Positions 1 to 8,675 of a stretch of DNA of 64,000 nt are shown piece by piece (the stretch's first letter is position 1; each line of letters opens with the position of its first letter). Under the pieces are notes generated by a model, which saw nothing but the letters and a program-made list of their open reading frames with translations, was not told the origin of the DNA and made no database searches. Source of the DNA: Steroidobacteraceae bacterium (GTDB lineage: Bacteria > Pseudomonadota > Gammaproteobacteria > Steroidobacterales > Steroidobacteraceae); contig JALORP010000004.1 in the NCBI GenBank assembly GCA_025458865.1, positions 52,540-116,539 of the forward strand, read 5' to 3'. The translations under genes were made by a program, and so were the position numbers.

Positions 1-237
1 GGTACGGCGTTCCGGGCGTCAGCTTCTAGCGGGTCGACCTTCCGTTACCTGACGATCTGACGATTGCGCCATGACCCGCCGCGGGAGCCAGGGCGGCTTG
101 CCGCGCCACCGCGGATCCGGCCGGTCCTCGGTCTCGACCGGTCTTGCGGTCTCTCCACGGGAGCCGCGATGATAGCGGCGTGCATGCGTACCGCCAGGGG
201 CCCGTGCCATGGCCGGGCCGGTCGCCAGGGAGAGCCC

Positions 238-1407
238 ATGTCCTGCCCACGGATCTTCGCCAGTCTCGCTGCCGGCGCCTGCTGCGGTTGGCTCATGACC
301 TCTTCCGCGACGGCTCAGCCGCAGGCCGCCGCCACCCCGCCGGCGGACCCGGGGCCGATGCCGCATCCGGTGGAGTTTTTCCGAAAGCCTGCCGATGCCG
401 GGACAGTCCTCGGTTGCAAGGAAGGACGCGCGATCCCGACGCGGCCGGACGACCTGCTGAGGAAGAACCAGCAGGCCTACCACATGGCGAACAATCTGCG
501 CCGCTGGGGCGAGATCAACTACGACTTCGAGGGCCCGCAGCCGGATTGCGCCGACTGGGGCCAGGTCATCGCCAAGTGGCAGGCGATGGTGGGCCTGCCG
601 GTGACGGGCGTATTCACCCAGGCGGAGTCGGACAGCGTGCTCGCGGAGCGCCAGCGGGTCGAGCCACAGTGGAAGGCGGCGTACGAACAGTGGACCGCCG
701 CACGCGTGGCGCTCCGGGCGGCTGGCGGCGAGCTGCCGGAAGAGCGCGTGGCGCGCGAGCGCGGCATGGCCGGCGCCGTCGCCCCGGCGGCCGTTGCCCG
801 TGCGGCGCCGGTCGGGCCGCCGGAGAAACAGGCCTTCGGCCTGTCGCTCGGCGCACCGGTCGGATCACAGCTGCCGGCCTGTCCGCCGAAGGAAGGCTGG
901 TTCGCCACGGGCTTCCACAGGACGGAGACCTGCTTGGCGCCAGTCAGGCGCATGGGTCGTTTCGGCGCGAATTACGAGATCGACTTGGAAGCGGAGAAGC
1001 TTTACGACCCCTCGTCCGACGCGACGCTGTCCGCCGACGGTTTCGCCATGATCCAGTTTTCGCAGGGCGACCAGCCGGGGTTCGTTGGTGGCGACCTGAA
1101 GGCCTTGCTCGTCGACGGCCGCCTCGAGGGCCTCGGCTTTTCCCCGCGGGACAAGCAGGCGGTGCTCGCGGCCTTCGAGAGCCGTTACGGCAAGCCCGAG
1201 TACGAGCCGGTACCCATGAAGAACGACCAGGGCGGCACGTGGATGGGCGAGCGCTACCGCTTCCGCGCGAACGACGTCTCGGCCACGGTCAACTGCGTGG
1301 GTTTCGACACCAGCTGGTGCAGCTACGCGCAGATCCTGACGGATCGCGGGCTGCACGGCCTGCGCGGCGAGCGGCAGCGCGAGGTGCAGAAGGGCGTCGG
1401 CTTCTGA
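238..1407 (+). CDS. Secreted protein of unknown function with a peptidoglycan-binding-like segment
   Basis: A 389-residue protein. Residues 1-27 look like a signal peptide with likely cleavage near SATAQ, so it should act in the periplasm or envelope. Around residues 90-135 the run KWQAMVGLPVTGVFT resembles a peptidoglycan-binding type 1 repeat; this is a resemblance only, and I see no catalytic motif. The C-terminal half is cysteine-containing and unassigned. ATG 238 was chosen because AGGGAGAG lies just upstream (227-234) and because in-frame ATGs at 64, 169 and 184 would bury the signal peptide. It converges on yciH, 63 bases away. Function unknown. Confidence 0.75.
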   Translation: MSCPRIFASLAAGACCGWLMTSSATAQPQAAATPPADPGPMPHPVEFFRKPADAGTVLGCKEGRAIPTRPDDLLRKNQQAYHMANNLRRWGEINYDFEGPQPDCADWGQVIAKWQAMVGLPVTGVFTQAESDSVLAERQRVEPQWKAAYEQWTAARVALRAAGGELPEERVARERGMAGAVAPAAVARAAPVGPPEKQAFGLSLGAPVGSQLPACPPKEGWFATGFHRTETCLAPVRRMGRFGANYEIDLEAEKLYDPSSDATLSADGFAMIQFSQGDQPGFVGGDLKALLVDGRLEGLGFSPRDKQAVLAAFESRYGKPEYEPVPMKNDQGGTWMGERYRFRANDVSATVNCVGFDTSWCSYAQILTDRGLHGLRGERQREVQKGVGF

Positions 1408-1470
1408 CGCGCCAGGAGATGGGAGACGGAGTCGCGATCGTCGCGGGCCGCGTCTTTGGGCGACTGCCCT

Positions 1471-1830
1471 TCAGCCCCCTGCGCGCTTGACCGTGTAGCC
1501 GCGCTTCGTGAGCTCGGCGACCAGCGCGTCGCGGTGGTCGCCCTGGATCTCGATGCGCCCCTCGCTCACGGTGCCGCCGCTGCCGCAGCGGCGCTTCAGC
1601 TCGCCGGCAAGGCCCTCGAGCTCGGCCGGCGTCAGCGGCAGGCCGGTGATGACGGAAACACCCTTGCCCTTGCGGCCCGCGGTCTCGCGCGAGACGCGCA
1701 CCACGCCGTCGCGGGCGGGCTTGCCCTTCGCGTCCTTGCAGGCGCAGTCCTTCACCGGCCGCCGGCAGCCGGGGCAGATGGCGCCGAGGCCTGTCGTGTA
1801 GACGACGGCGGGCTTCGCTCCCGGGCGCAT
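1471..1830 (-). CDS. yciH: YciH/SUI1-family translation initiation factor homologue
   Basis: A 119-residue SUI1 (eIF1-like) protein, the bacterial YciH type, which acts on the small ribosomal subunit and affects start-codon fidelity in vitro. The family's central strand-loop (KGVSVITGLPL), the run GSGGTVSEGRIEIQGDH and the closing GYTVKRAGG are all visible. Near residues 20-32 there are paired cysteines (CPGCRRPVKDCAC) that could bind a metal; many YciH proteins have a short N-terminal region of this kind. Its ATG lies 4 bases after the fumarase stop, so translation is probably coupled. Length is normal for the family. Confidence 0.9.
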   Translation of the reverse strand: MRPGAKPAVVYTTGLGAICPGCRRPVKDCACKDAKGKPARDGVVRVSRETAGRKGKGVSVITGLPLTPAELEGLAGELKRRCGSGGTVSEGRIEIQGDHRDALVAELTKRGYTVKRAGG

Positions 1831-1834
1831 CGGC

Positions 1835-3364
1835 TCAGGCCACTCGCACCGGGATCTTGAACTCCCGGATGCGGCCGGCCCACTCGGCCGGGCCGGTCTG
1901 GTGCACCGACGCGCCATTCGCGTCCACCGCGACCGTGACCGGCATGTCCTTCACCTCGAACTCGTAGATGGCCTCCATGCCGAGCTCCTCGAAGGCGACC
2001 ACGCGCGAGGCCCGAATGGCCTTCGACACGAGGTAGGCCGCGCCGCCGACCGCCATCAGGTAGGCCGCCTTGTGCTTGTGGATCGCCTCGATGGCGACCG
2101 GGCCGCGTTCGGCCTTGCCGACCATGGCGATGAGACCCGTCTTCTCGAGCATCATCTCCGTGAACTTGTCCATGCGGGTCGCGGTCGTCGGGCCTGCGGG
2201 GCCCACGACCTCGTCGCGCACCGGGTCCACCGGTCCTACGTAGTAGATGACCTTGTTGCGGAAGTCGACGCCCGGCGGCAGTCCCTGGCCCGAGGCGAAC
2301 AGGTCGGCGATCTTCTTGTGCGCCGCGTCGCGGCCGGTGAGCATCTTTCCCGACAGCAGCAGCGTCTCGCCCGGCTTCCAGCTCGCAACCTCCGCAGGCG
2401 TGAGCGTGTCGAGATTGACGCGGCGCGAGTCGCCGCCCGGCGTCCAGCCGACTTTCGGCCACAGGTCGAGCGAGGGCGGCTCGAGCACCGCAGGGCCCGA
2501 GCCGTCGAGCACGAAGTGCGCGTGGCGCGTGGCGGCGCAGTTCGGGATCATCGCCACCGGCTTCGAGGCCGCGTGGGTCGGGAAGGTGGCGATCTTCACG
2601 TCGAGAACGGTGGTCAGCCCGCCGAGGCCCTGCGCGCCGATGCCGAGCGCATTGACCTTCTCGTAGAGCTCGACGCGCAGCTCCTCGAGCTTGTTCGCCG
2701 GGCCCCGCGCCAGCAGCTCGTGCATGTCGATCGGCTCCATCAGCACTTCCTTGGCCAGCAGCATGGCCTTCTCGGCCGTGCCGCCGACGCCGATGCCGAG
2801 CATGCCCGGCGGGCACCAGCCCGCACCCATGGTGGGGACGGTCTTGAGCACCCAGTCGGTCAGCGAGTCGGAGGGGTTCAGCATCACGAACTTCGACTTG
2901 TTCTCCGAGCCGCCTCCCTTGGCGGCGACGTTCACGTCGACGGTCCCGCCGGGCACCAGCTCGACGTGCACCACGGCCGGGGTGTTGTCCTTCGTGTTCC
3001 TGCGCGCGAACAGCGGGTCGTCCACGATCGAGGCGCGCAGCGTGTTGTCCGGGTGCAGGTAGGCGCGGCGAACGCCCTCGTTGACCATGTCCACGAGGCT
3101 CGATCGCGCGTCCCAGCGCACGTCCATGCCGACCTTCAGGAACACGTTGACGATGCCCGTGTCCTGGCAGATCGGCCGGCGGCCCTCGGCGCACATGCGC
3201 GAGTTGGTCAGGATCTGGGCGATCGCGTCCTTCGCCGCGGGCGACTGCTCGCGTTCGTACGCCCGGGCGAGATGCTCGATGTAGTCGGCCGGGTGGTAGT
3301 AGGAGATGAACTGCAACGCGTCGGCGACGCTTTGCACGAAGTCGGCTTCGCGGATGGTGGTCAC
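1835..3364 (-). CDS. fumA: Class I (iron-sulfur) fumarate hydratase
   Basis: A 509-residue class I fumarase, in which the two halves homologous to the alpha and beta chains of L-tartrate dehydratase are fused. It interconverts fumarate and malate in the citric acid cycle using an oxygen-sensitive 4Fe-4S cluster. CQDTG near residue 100 contains a cluster cysteine. The C-terminal half has the family runs VGPAGPTTATRMDKF and KAERGP. GTG 3364 was chosen because it gives the usual family start (TTIREADFVQSVADAL); no in-frame ATG lies nearby. It precedes yciH by 4 bases. No class II fumarase is visible in the window. Confidence 0.93.
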   Translation of the reverse strand: MTTIREADFVQSVADALQFISYYHPADYIEHLARAYEREQSPAAKDAIAQILTNSRMCAEGRRPICQDTGIVNVFLKVGMDVRWDARSSLVDMVNEGVRRAYLHPDNTLRASIVDDPLFARRNTKDNTPAVVHVELVPGGTVDVNVAAKGGGSENKSKFVMLNPSDSLTDWVLKTVPTMGAGWCPPGMLGIGVGGTAEKAMLLAKEVLMEPIDMHELLARGPANKLEELRVELYEKVNALGIGAQGLGGLTTVLDVKIATFPTHAASKPVAMIPNCAATRHAHFVLDGSGPAVLEPPSLDLWPKVGWTPGGDSRRVNLDTLTPAEVASWKPGETLLLSGKMLTGRDAAHKKIADLFASGQGLPPGVDFRNKVIYYVGPVDPVRDEVVGPAGPTTATRMDKFTEMMLEKTGLIAMVGKAERGPVAIEAIHKHKAAYLMAVGGAAYLVSKAIRASRVVAFEELGMEAIYEFEVKDMPVTVAVDANGASVHQTGPAEWAGRIREFKIPVRVA

Positions 3365-3418
3365 GGCGCTCGTCCGGGAGTCATGGGGAACCCGGATTGT
3401 AGCCCCGGCGGGTCGCCC

Positions 3419-3478
3419 TGGTGGACGGCGGATGCCGCATCGGCTCAATGGTGGACGGCGGGTGCCATAGCGGCTTAA
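3419..3478 (+). repeat. Tandem pair of imperfect 30-base repeats
   Basis: Two adjacent 30-base units (3419-3448 and 3449-3478), both opening with TGGTGGACGGCG, match at about 25 of 30 positions. They lie in the 145-base gap between the divergent fumarase and alaX genes. Role unknown; they could be a duplicated regulatory segment or a chance duplication. Confidence 0.6.
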
Positions 3479-3509
3479 CTAGGCTGCCTGTCAAACCCTC
3501 GAGCGCGAC

Positions 3510-4220
3510 ATGAACCCGATCACCGAGGCCCTGTTCAACCGCAACGCATACCTCCAGCACTGCGAAGCCTGCGTGCTGGAGATCCCGCCCGAGGGCGTCG
3601 TGCTCGACCGAACCGTGTTCTATCCTCTCGGCGGCGGGCAGCCGGGCGATACCGGCGTCCTGCGCGGCAAGCACGGCCGGGAGTGGGCCGTGATCGACAC
3701 CCGCAAGGGCGAGGGCGGGCGGATCCTGCATGTGCTTGCGCCGGGGACCGAGCCGCCTGCGCCGGGCGACGTGGTGAACGCCGAGCTCGACTGGACCCGT
3801 CGCCACGCGCACATGCGGATGCACACCTGCCTGCACCTGCTCGGCTCCGTCCTGCGTTACGGCGTCACAGGGGGGCAGGTCGGCGCCGACAAAGGTCGCC
3901 TCGATTTCGACACGCAGGCCGAGATCGACAAGGACCGCGTCACGGCCGAGGTGAACGCGCTGATCGCCGCCAACCACCCGGTGGAGCCGCGCTGGGTGGA
4001 CGAGGCGGAGCTCGACCGGCAACCGGAGCTGGTGCGGACCATGTCCGTGCAGCCGCCGCGCGGCGCGGGTCGCATCCGGCTGCTCGATATCGCGGGCGTG
4101 GACCTGCAGCCCTGTGGCGGCACGCACGTCGCGGCCACCGGCGAGATCGGCCCCGTGGTGGTGACCAAGGTGGAGAGCAAGGGCAAGCGCAACAAGCGCG
4201 TGGTTGTCGCGTTCGCGTGA
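3510..4220 (+). CDS. alaX: Alanyl-tRNA editing protein (AlaX-type)
   Basis: A 236-residue free-standing editing protein that hydrolyses mischarged Ser- or Gly-tRNA(Ala), homologous to the editing domain of alanyl-tRNA synthetase. The zinc-binding residues are visible: H101 and H105 (HMRMH) and the C202-GGTH206 motif. The N-terminal YPLGGGQPGDTG loop is the glycine-rich motif of medium-length AlaX. Length fits that class. ATG 3510 gives the usual family start. Its stop overlaps the GTG of the following metal-transporter remnant (GTGA), suggesting the two were once co-translated. Confidence 0.93.
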   Translation: MNPITEALFNRNAYLQHCEACVLEIPPEGVVLDRTVFYPLGGGQPGDTGVLRGKHGREWAVIDTRKGEGGRILHVLAPGTEPPAPGDVVNAELDWTRRHAHMRMHTCLHLLGSVLRYGVTGGQVGADKGRLDFDTQAEIDKDRVTAEVNALIAANHPVEPRWVDEAELDRQPELVRTMSVQPPRGAGRIRLLDIAGVDLQPCGGTHVAATGEIGPVVVTKVESKGKRNKRVVVAFA

Positions 4221-4420
4221 CGACGGACCGTGGCGCCGGCAACCCTCAGCGCTGGCGGCACGAGCACAGCTTCGGCCAGGACCGGCTGCGCGAGGGTGAG
4301 CGGCGCACGCTGGTCGTGATTGCCATCACCGCCGTCATGATGGTGGTCGAGGTCGGCGCAGGGCTGGGTCTCGCGCACGTTTCCATAGAGGTGCACCGGG
4401 ACACCGGCGCCGCATTATGA
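4217..4420 (+). pseudogene. Internally deleted remnant of a DmeF-like cation diffusion facilitator
   Basis: This 67-residue reading frame starts at a GTG overlapping the alaX stop. Residues about 15-44 match the N-terminus of DmeF-type cobalt/zinc/cadmium exporters (HSFGQDRLREGERRT, then VVIAITAVMMVVEVGAG in the first membrane segment). The next residues, GLAHVSIEVHR, match the extreme C-terminus of the same family. About 230 residues that should lie between, including all other membrane helices and metal sites, are absent. An in-frame internal deletion explains this. The product could not transport metal; whether the short peptide is made is unknown. Confidence 0.8.
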
Positions 4421-4460
4421 TGGCCGCGCCCGGCCGTCCGTGCGGGGCGGGAGGAGTCGC

Positions 4461-6116
4461 ATGTCTTTTGAACTGAGAGCCTGCGCCGCGCTGCTGGCGG
4501 GCCTCTTCCTGTTCGCGGCCGACACGCCGATGGCCAGGGCGGCCGAGCCCAGCGAAGCCCAGGAGCTGCACGGCGAAGTCGAGCCGCCGGCGACCGCGAC
4601 GGTCGAACTCGCCGGACGCGTCATCCTGCGGGTTCGCGGCGTGGCCGGCTACCCCGCGCCGGAGCGCGCCGCGGCCGTGAACAAGCGCCTGCACGAGTTC
4701 GCGGAGAACCGCGCCGTGGCGCCCGAGTCAGTCGAGCTGGTCGAGGTGCCGCGCGGGACCGCGCTGCAGGCGGGCACCGTGATGCTGGTGACCATCACGG
4801 ACGCCGATGCCGCGCTCGAGGGGCTGCCACGGGCGCAGCTGGCCGGCCTCGCGAGGAACCTGCTGGTGGAGGCGGTGACGAAGTGGCGTGCCGAGCGCGC
4901 GCCGGCCTACCTGCTGCGCCAGGCCGCCTGGCTCGCCGGCGCCACGGTGCTGCTGGTCCTCGCCCTCTGGCCGCTCGCCCGCCTGCGGCGCTGGGCTGCA
5001 GAGAGGTTCGCCGAGCGCAGCGCCGCGGCCGTCCGCCTCAGGAAGGTCGAGTTCCTGCAGGCGGAGAGCGCGCGACAGCTGGTGCAGGCACTGGTGCGCC
5101 TCGCGTTCTGGCTGCTCGTCTTCGCGATCATCTATTACTACCTTCAGTATGCACTCAGGCTGTTCCCATGGACCCGGCCGCTCGGCGAGCGCCTGCTCGA
5201 ACTGTTCGTGGATCCCCTGCGGACGCTCGGCCTCGGCGCCGTCGAATCTCTGCCCAGCCTGCTCTTCCTGCTGGTGCTGGCCATCGTCACCCGCTACCTG
5301 CTCGGGATGATCCACGCGTTCTTCGTCGCGGTGGAGCAGGGGCGCATCAAGCTCAGCGATTTCGACTCCGAGTGGGCGATGACCACCTACAAGCTCGTGC
5401 GGGTATTCGTGCTCGCCTTCGCGCTGGTGGTGGCCTATCCGTACATCCCCGGCTCGGATTCGGCGGCGTTCAAGGGCGTCAGCGTGCTGCTCGGCGTGCT
5501 GATCTCGATCGGCTCGTCGTCCATGATCTCCAGCATTGTCGCCGGCTACACCATGACCTACAGGCGCACCTTCCGAAACGGTGACCGCATCCGGGTGGGT
5601 GATGTGTACGGCGATGTCGTGGATTCACGCCTGATGGTGACGACGGTGCGCACCCCCAAGAACGAGCTGGTGATCGTGCCCAACTCGGAGATCCTGGCGA
5701 AGAGCGTCGTCAACTACACGGCGCTCGCCCGCGAGCGCGGTCTCATCCTGCACACCACCGTGGGCATCGGCTACGAGACGCCGTGGCGGCAGGTCGAGGC
5801 GATGCTGCTGATGGCGGCGGAGCGGACGCCCGGACTCGCGCCGGAGCCCGCTCCCTTCGTGCTGCAGACGTCCCTGGGCGACTTCGCGGTCAACTACCAG
5901 CTGAATGCCTACGTGCACCAGACGAAGGGGCTCAACCGCCTGTACTCGGAGCTGCACAAGAACATCCAGGACGTGTTCAACGAGTACGGCGTGCAGATCA
6001 TGACGCCGGCCTACGTGGCCGACCCAACTCCGCCGAAGGTGGTGCCGCCGGAGAGCTGGTACCTGGCCCCGGCGGCGCCGCGGCCAGAGCCGGCTCGGAC
6101 CGAGCCGGGAGCCTGA
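4461..6116 (+). CDS. MscS-family mechanosensitive channel
   Basis: A 551-residue inner-membrane protein. A signal peptide (about residues 1-28) precedes a periplasmic domain of roughly 120 residues. About five membrane segments follow, then the MscS pore helix and cytoplasmic beta domain (GSSSMISSIVAGYTMTYRR; FRNGDRIRVGDVYGDVV; VPNSEILAKSVVNYT). Channels of this family release solutes on hypo-osmotic shock. It is about twice the length of E. coli MscS and closer to the larger YnaI/YbiO-like types. ATG 4461 was chosen because GGAGGAG lies at 4450-4456. It stands alone, downstream of the metal-transporter remnant. Confidence 0.88.
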   Translation: MSFELRACAALLAGLFLFAADTPMARAAEPSEAQELHGEVEPPATATVELAGRVILRVRGVAGYPAPERAAAVNKRLHEFAENRAVAPESVELVEVPRGTALQAGTVMLVTITDADAALEGLPRAQLAGLARNLLVEAVTKWRAERAPAYLLRQAAWLAGATVLLVLALWPLARLRRWAAERFAERSAAAVRLRKVEFLQAESARQLVQALVRLAFWLLVFAIIYYYLQYALRLFPWTRPLGERLLELFVDPLRTLGLGAVESLPSLLFLLVLAIVTRYLLGMIHAFFVAVEQGRIKLSDFDSEWAMTTYKLVRVFVLAFALVVAYPYIPGSDSAAFKGVSVLLGVLISIGSSSMISSIVAGYTMTYRRTFRNGDRIRVGDVYGDVVDSRLMVTTVRTPKNELVIVPNSEILAKSVVNYTALARERGLILHTTVGIGYETPWRQVEAMLLMAAERTPGLAPEPAPFVLQTSLGDFAVNYQLNAYVHQTKGLNRLYSELHKNIQDVFNEYGVQIMTPAYVADPTPPKVVPPESWYLAPAAPRPEPARTEPGA

Positions 6117-6122
6117 AGGTCC

Positions 6123-6147
6123 TGCCCGGCGGCGATGCCGCCGGGCA
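6123..6147. terminator. Bidirectional hairpin between convergent genes
   Basis: A perfect 11-base stem (TGCCCGGCGGC paired with GCCGCCGGGCA) with a 3-base loop lies between the mscS-family stop (6116) and the convergent gene ending at 6160. There is no T-run on either side, so it may be a transcript-stabilising hairpin rather than a full intrinsic terminator. Confidence 0.5.
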
Positions 6148-6159
6148 GCGCGTCCGGCA

Positions 6160-6669
6160 TCACCTGATGAGCGGGATTTCGTCCGCGAGAACGAAGTCGC
6201 CGATGGCATCCAGCTTGTTCTCGATCTGGTAGAAGCGCGCCGCCTTGGTGGCCGGCAGCAGCTTGCGTGCCTGCTTCACGTACTTCTTGCGGACATCGAG
6301 CACCTGCTGCTCGTACCTCAGCGCATCGTCGATCAGCTTGTTAGCCGTCGCGTCGGTCATGCTGTCGTAGCTGCCGGCGAAGTCCAGGATCAGCTTGACC
6401 CGCCGGTCGCGGGCCTTGCCGAGATCCGCCATGTAGCGGTCGTACACGGGCCAGAACGCGGCGGCCTCCTGCTCGGTGAGGTCGAGCGCAGCCTTCACCA
6501 GCTCCTTGCGGTCAGCGGCGACAATGGCGCGCGCTTCCTGCGCGGCCTGCATGATCTCGACATCGGTGGGCTGCGCGACTGGCTGGGCGATTGAGGCGCC
6601 CTGGGCGTTGGCGAGGACGGGCGTGAGCAGCAGTGCCCACAGGGGTGAAGTGCGGCGAAGGACGGTCAT
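6160..6669 (-). CDS. Small periplasmic protein of unknown function
   Basis: A 169-residue protein with a signal peptide (cleavage near ANAQG) and a charged, largely helical mature part (TEQEAAAFWPVYDRYMADLG, then YEQQVLDVRKKYVKQARKLL). The pattern of helices around FWPVYD recurs in small secreted proteins of high-GC gammaproteobacteria and vaguely recalls the helical Spy/CpxP-like folds, but I see no diagnostic motif. GGAG lies 6 bases before the ATG. It is downstream of ggt on the same strand, 93 bases away, and may be cotranscribed. Function unknown. Confidence 0.8.
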   Translation of the reverse strand: MTVLRRTSPLWALLLTPVLANAQGASIAQPVAQPTDVEIMQAAQEARAIVAADRKELVKAALDLTEQEAAAFWPVYDRYMADLGKARDRRVKLILDFAGSYDSMTDATANKLIDDALRYEQQVLDVRKKYVKQARKLLPATKAARFYQIENKLDAIGDFVLADEIPLIR

Positions 6670-6762
6670 GTCGGTCTCCGTTGTCAGGGTTGGGGCCCGG
6701 CGGAGCGGGCCCGTGGATGGGGAATCCTGTCGAAGCGGCAGAAGGCCATGCGGGAGGAGCTG

Positions 6763-8619
6763 CTACCAGCCGATTCCGTAGTCCTCGCCGTGGTGGCTCG
6801 AGCCGCCCCACATCGTGCCGTGGGCCCAGTCGAACCAGATGGCGTTCAGCGGCCCGGACGTGATCGGGCGCGTCACCAGCGTGTAGCCCATCTTCTCGAG
6901 CTCGGTCCGGACCTCGGGCGGCGTGGACTCGGCGACGAGCATGCGCCCCGGCTGGATTTCGTGCTGGTCGAAGGAGTCGCGCATCTGGAAGCTGTTGATG
7001 TTGGTGGCTTCGGTCGCCTGCTGCACGGTCATGTCGAACTCGACCATGTTGAGGAACAGCTGCAGGAGGTTCTGGTCCTGGCTGTCGCCGCCCTGCACCG
7101 CGAAGGCGAGGAACGGCTTGCCGTCCCTGAGGGCCATGGTCGGCGTCAGCGTGACGCGCGGCTGCTTGCCGGGTTCGAGCACATTGTAGGGGTTCTCGGC
7201 CGGATCGAGCACGAAGCTCTGCATGCGCTGCGACAGGCCGATGCCGGTGTTGCCGGCGATGAACGCCGGGATCCAGCCGCCGCTCGGCGTGATGGACACG
7301 ACCCAGCCCTCGCGGTCGGCGGAGATGACGCTGGTCGTGCCGGTCGCCGGCTGGAAGCTCGGGCGGATATCCTCGCTCTCCTTCACGTTGGCGGTGGCCG
7401 CCCAGCCGGCCAGTTCCCGTTTGAACGGATTCTCGCCTCCCTGGAAGGGATAGGGGTCGCCGGGGCCGATGGCCGGGTCGTTCTTCTCGAAGCCGACGAG
7501 CTTCGCGCGCTCGCGGGCGTAGTCCTTCGACAGCAGGCCGGTGACCGGCTCCTGCGGCGGGAAGGCCGGGTCGCCGTAGTAGAAGTCGCGGTCCGCGAAG
7601 GCAAGGCTCATCGCCTGGTAGAGCGTGTGGATGTAGCGCGGGCTGTTGTAGCCCATCGCCTTGAGGTCGAAGTTCTCGAGGACGTTGAGCGCCTGCAGCA
7701 TGGCCGGGCCCTGCGTCCAGGTCGTCAGCTTGTAGACCTCGATGCCCTTGTAGCTGACCGAGACCGGCTCCTCCAGCTTCGGGCGCCAGCCCGCGAGGTC
7801 TTCCTTCGTGATGAGACCGCCCGCTTCCCGCGTGGCGCGCGCGATCTCGTCGGCGATGTCGCCGCGGTAGAAGCGGTCGAAGGCGGCCATGATCGCCGCC
7901 TTGCGGTCGGCGCCGGCGGCCAGCGCCGCCTGCTCGGCCTCGACCAGCTTGCGCAGGGTCGCGGCGAGCTCGGGCTGGGAGAAGATCTGGCCGGCCTGCG
8001 GGGCCTTGCCATCGCGCGGCAGCATCACCCGCCGCGAATCGGGCCACTGGTTCAGGCGCTCCTGGTGCCGCTCGATCAGGGAAACGGTCTCCTGCTCGAT
8101 CGGATAGCCGTCGGCGAGGTCGATGGCCGGCGCGAGCACCTGCGCGAGGGAGAGACGCCCGTACTCGGCCAGCATCAGCAGCAGGCCGCCGGGCGTGCCG
8201 GGGGTGACGGCGGACTGGGGACCGTACTGCGGCGGATAGCGCAGGCCCTGGTCGCGGTAGAAGTCCACGGTCGCGCCGGCCGGCGCGATGCCGAGGCCGT
8301 TCACGCCGATCACCTTGCCGGTGTGCGGGTTGTAGATGAGGGCCTGCGTCTCGCCGCCCCAATGCAGCACGTCCCACATGGTCGCGGTCGCCGCCATCAT
8401 GGCGCAGGCCGCGTCCACCGCGTTGCCGCCCTGCTGGAAGATCATCGCGCCCGCGGTGGCGCCGAGTGGCTTGCCGGTGATCGCGAGCCACTGCTTGGCG
8501 TGCAGCGGCGGCTTCACGGTCCGGGTCGCGGCATCGGCGTGGCCGGCGAGGGCGCCGTAGGTGAGCGCGGCCGCAGTCATGAGCGCGGCGGCGCGCAGGG
8601 CGCGGGGTTGGGCGGACAT
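6763..8619 (-). CDS. ggt: Gamma-glutamyltransferase precursor
   Basis: A 618-residue secreted enzyme of the N-terminal-nucleophile family. It transfers or hydrolyses gamma-glutamyl groups of glutathione and related peptides in the periplasm. Residues 1-30 form the signal peptide (cleavage near HADA). The precursor self-cleaves before a threonine, here most likely T428 in GTTSVISADREG. The usual His-Tyr/Phe between the threonine pair and SV is missing, so this belongs to a divergent branch. SGGWIPAFIAGNTGIG, AVQGGDSQDQ and a closing GSSHHGEDYGIGW are visible. GAGGT lies 8 bases before the ATG. It follows argH by 56 bases. Confidence 0.92.
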   Translation of the reverse strand: MSAQPRALRAAALMTAAALTYGALAGHADAATRTVKPPLHAKQWLAITGKPLGATAGAMIFQQGGNAVDAACAMMAATATMWDVLHWGGETQALIYNPHTGKVIGVNGLGIAPAGATVDFYRDQGLRYPPQYGPQSAVTPGTPGGLLLMLAEYGRLSLAQVLAPAIDLADGYPIEQETVSLIERHQERLNQWPDSRRVMLPRDGKAPQAGQIFSQPELAATLRKLVEAEQAALAAGADRKAAIMAAFDRFYRGDIADEIARATREAGGLITKEDLAGWRPKLEEPVSVSYKGIEVYKLTTWTQGPAMLQALNVLENFDLKAMGYNSPRYIHTLYQAMSLAFADRDFYYGDPAFPPQEPVTGLLSKDYARERAKLVGFEKNDPAIGPGDPYPFQGGENPFKRELAGWAATANVKESEDIRPSFQPATGTTSVISADREGWVVSITPSGGWIPAFIAGNTGIGLSQRMQSFVLDPAENPYNVLEPGKQPRVTLTPTMALRDGKPFLAFAVQGGDSQDQNLLQLFLNMVEFDMTVQQATEATNINSFQMRDSFDQHEIQPGRMLVAESTPPEVRTELEKMGYTLVTRPITSGPLNAIWFDWAHGTMWGGSSHHGEDYGIGW

Positions 8620-8675
8620 GGGGTGTACCTCAAGGGTTGCCGGCCTCCGTCGCCCCGCATGTTAGCCCAGGACGG

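Noticed and set aside
3..29. Nine-codon frame YGVPGVSF ending in TAG at the left edge, possibly the 3' end of a gene cut by the window
   Set aside because: Too short to support; every frame ends somewhere near the edge and nothing upstream can be read.
1901..3478. Long open frame on the plus strand opposite fumarase
   Set aside because: A shadow of the fumarase gene caused by high GC codon bias; its translation is rich in Arg, His and Gly and resembles no protein.
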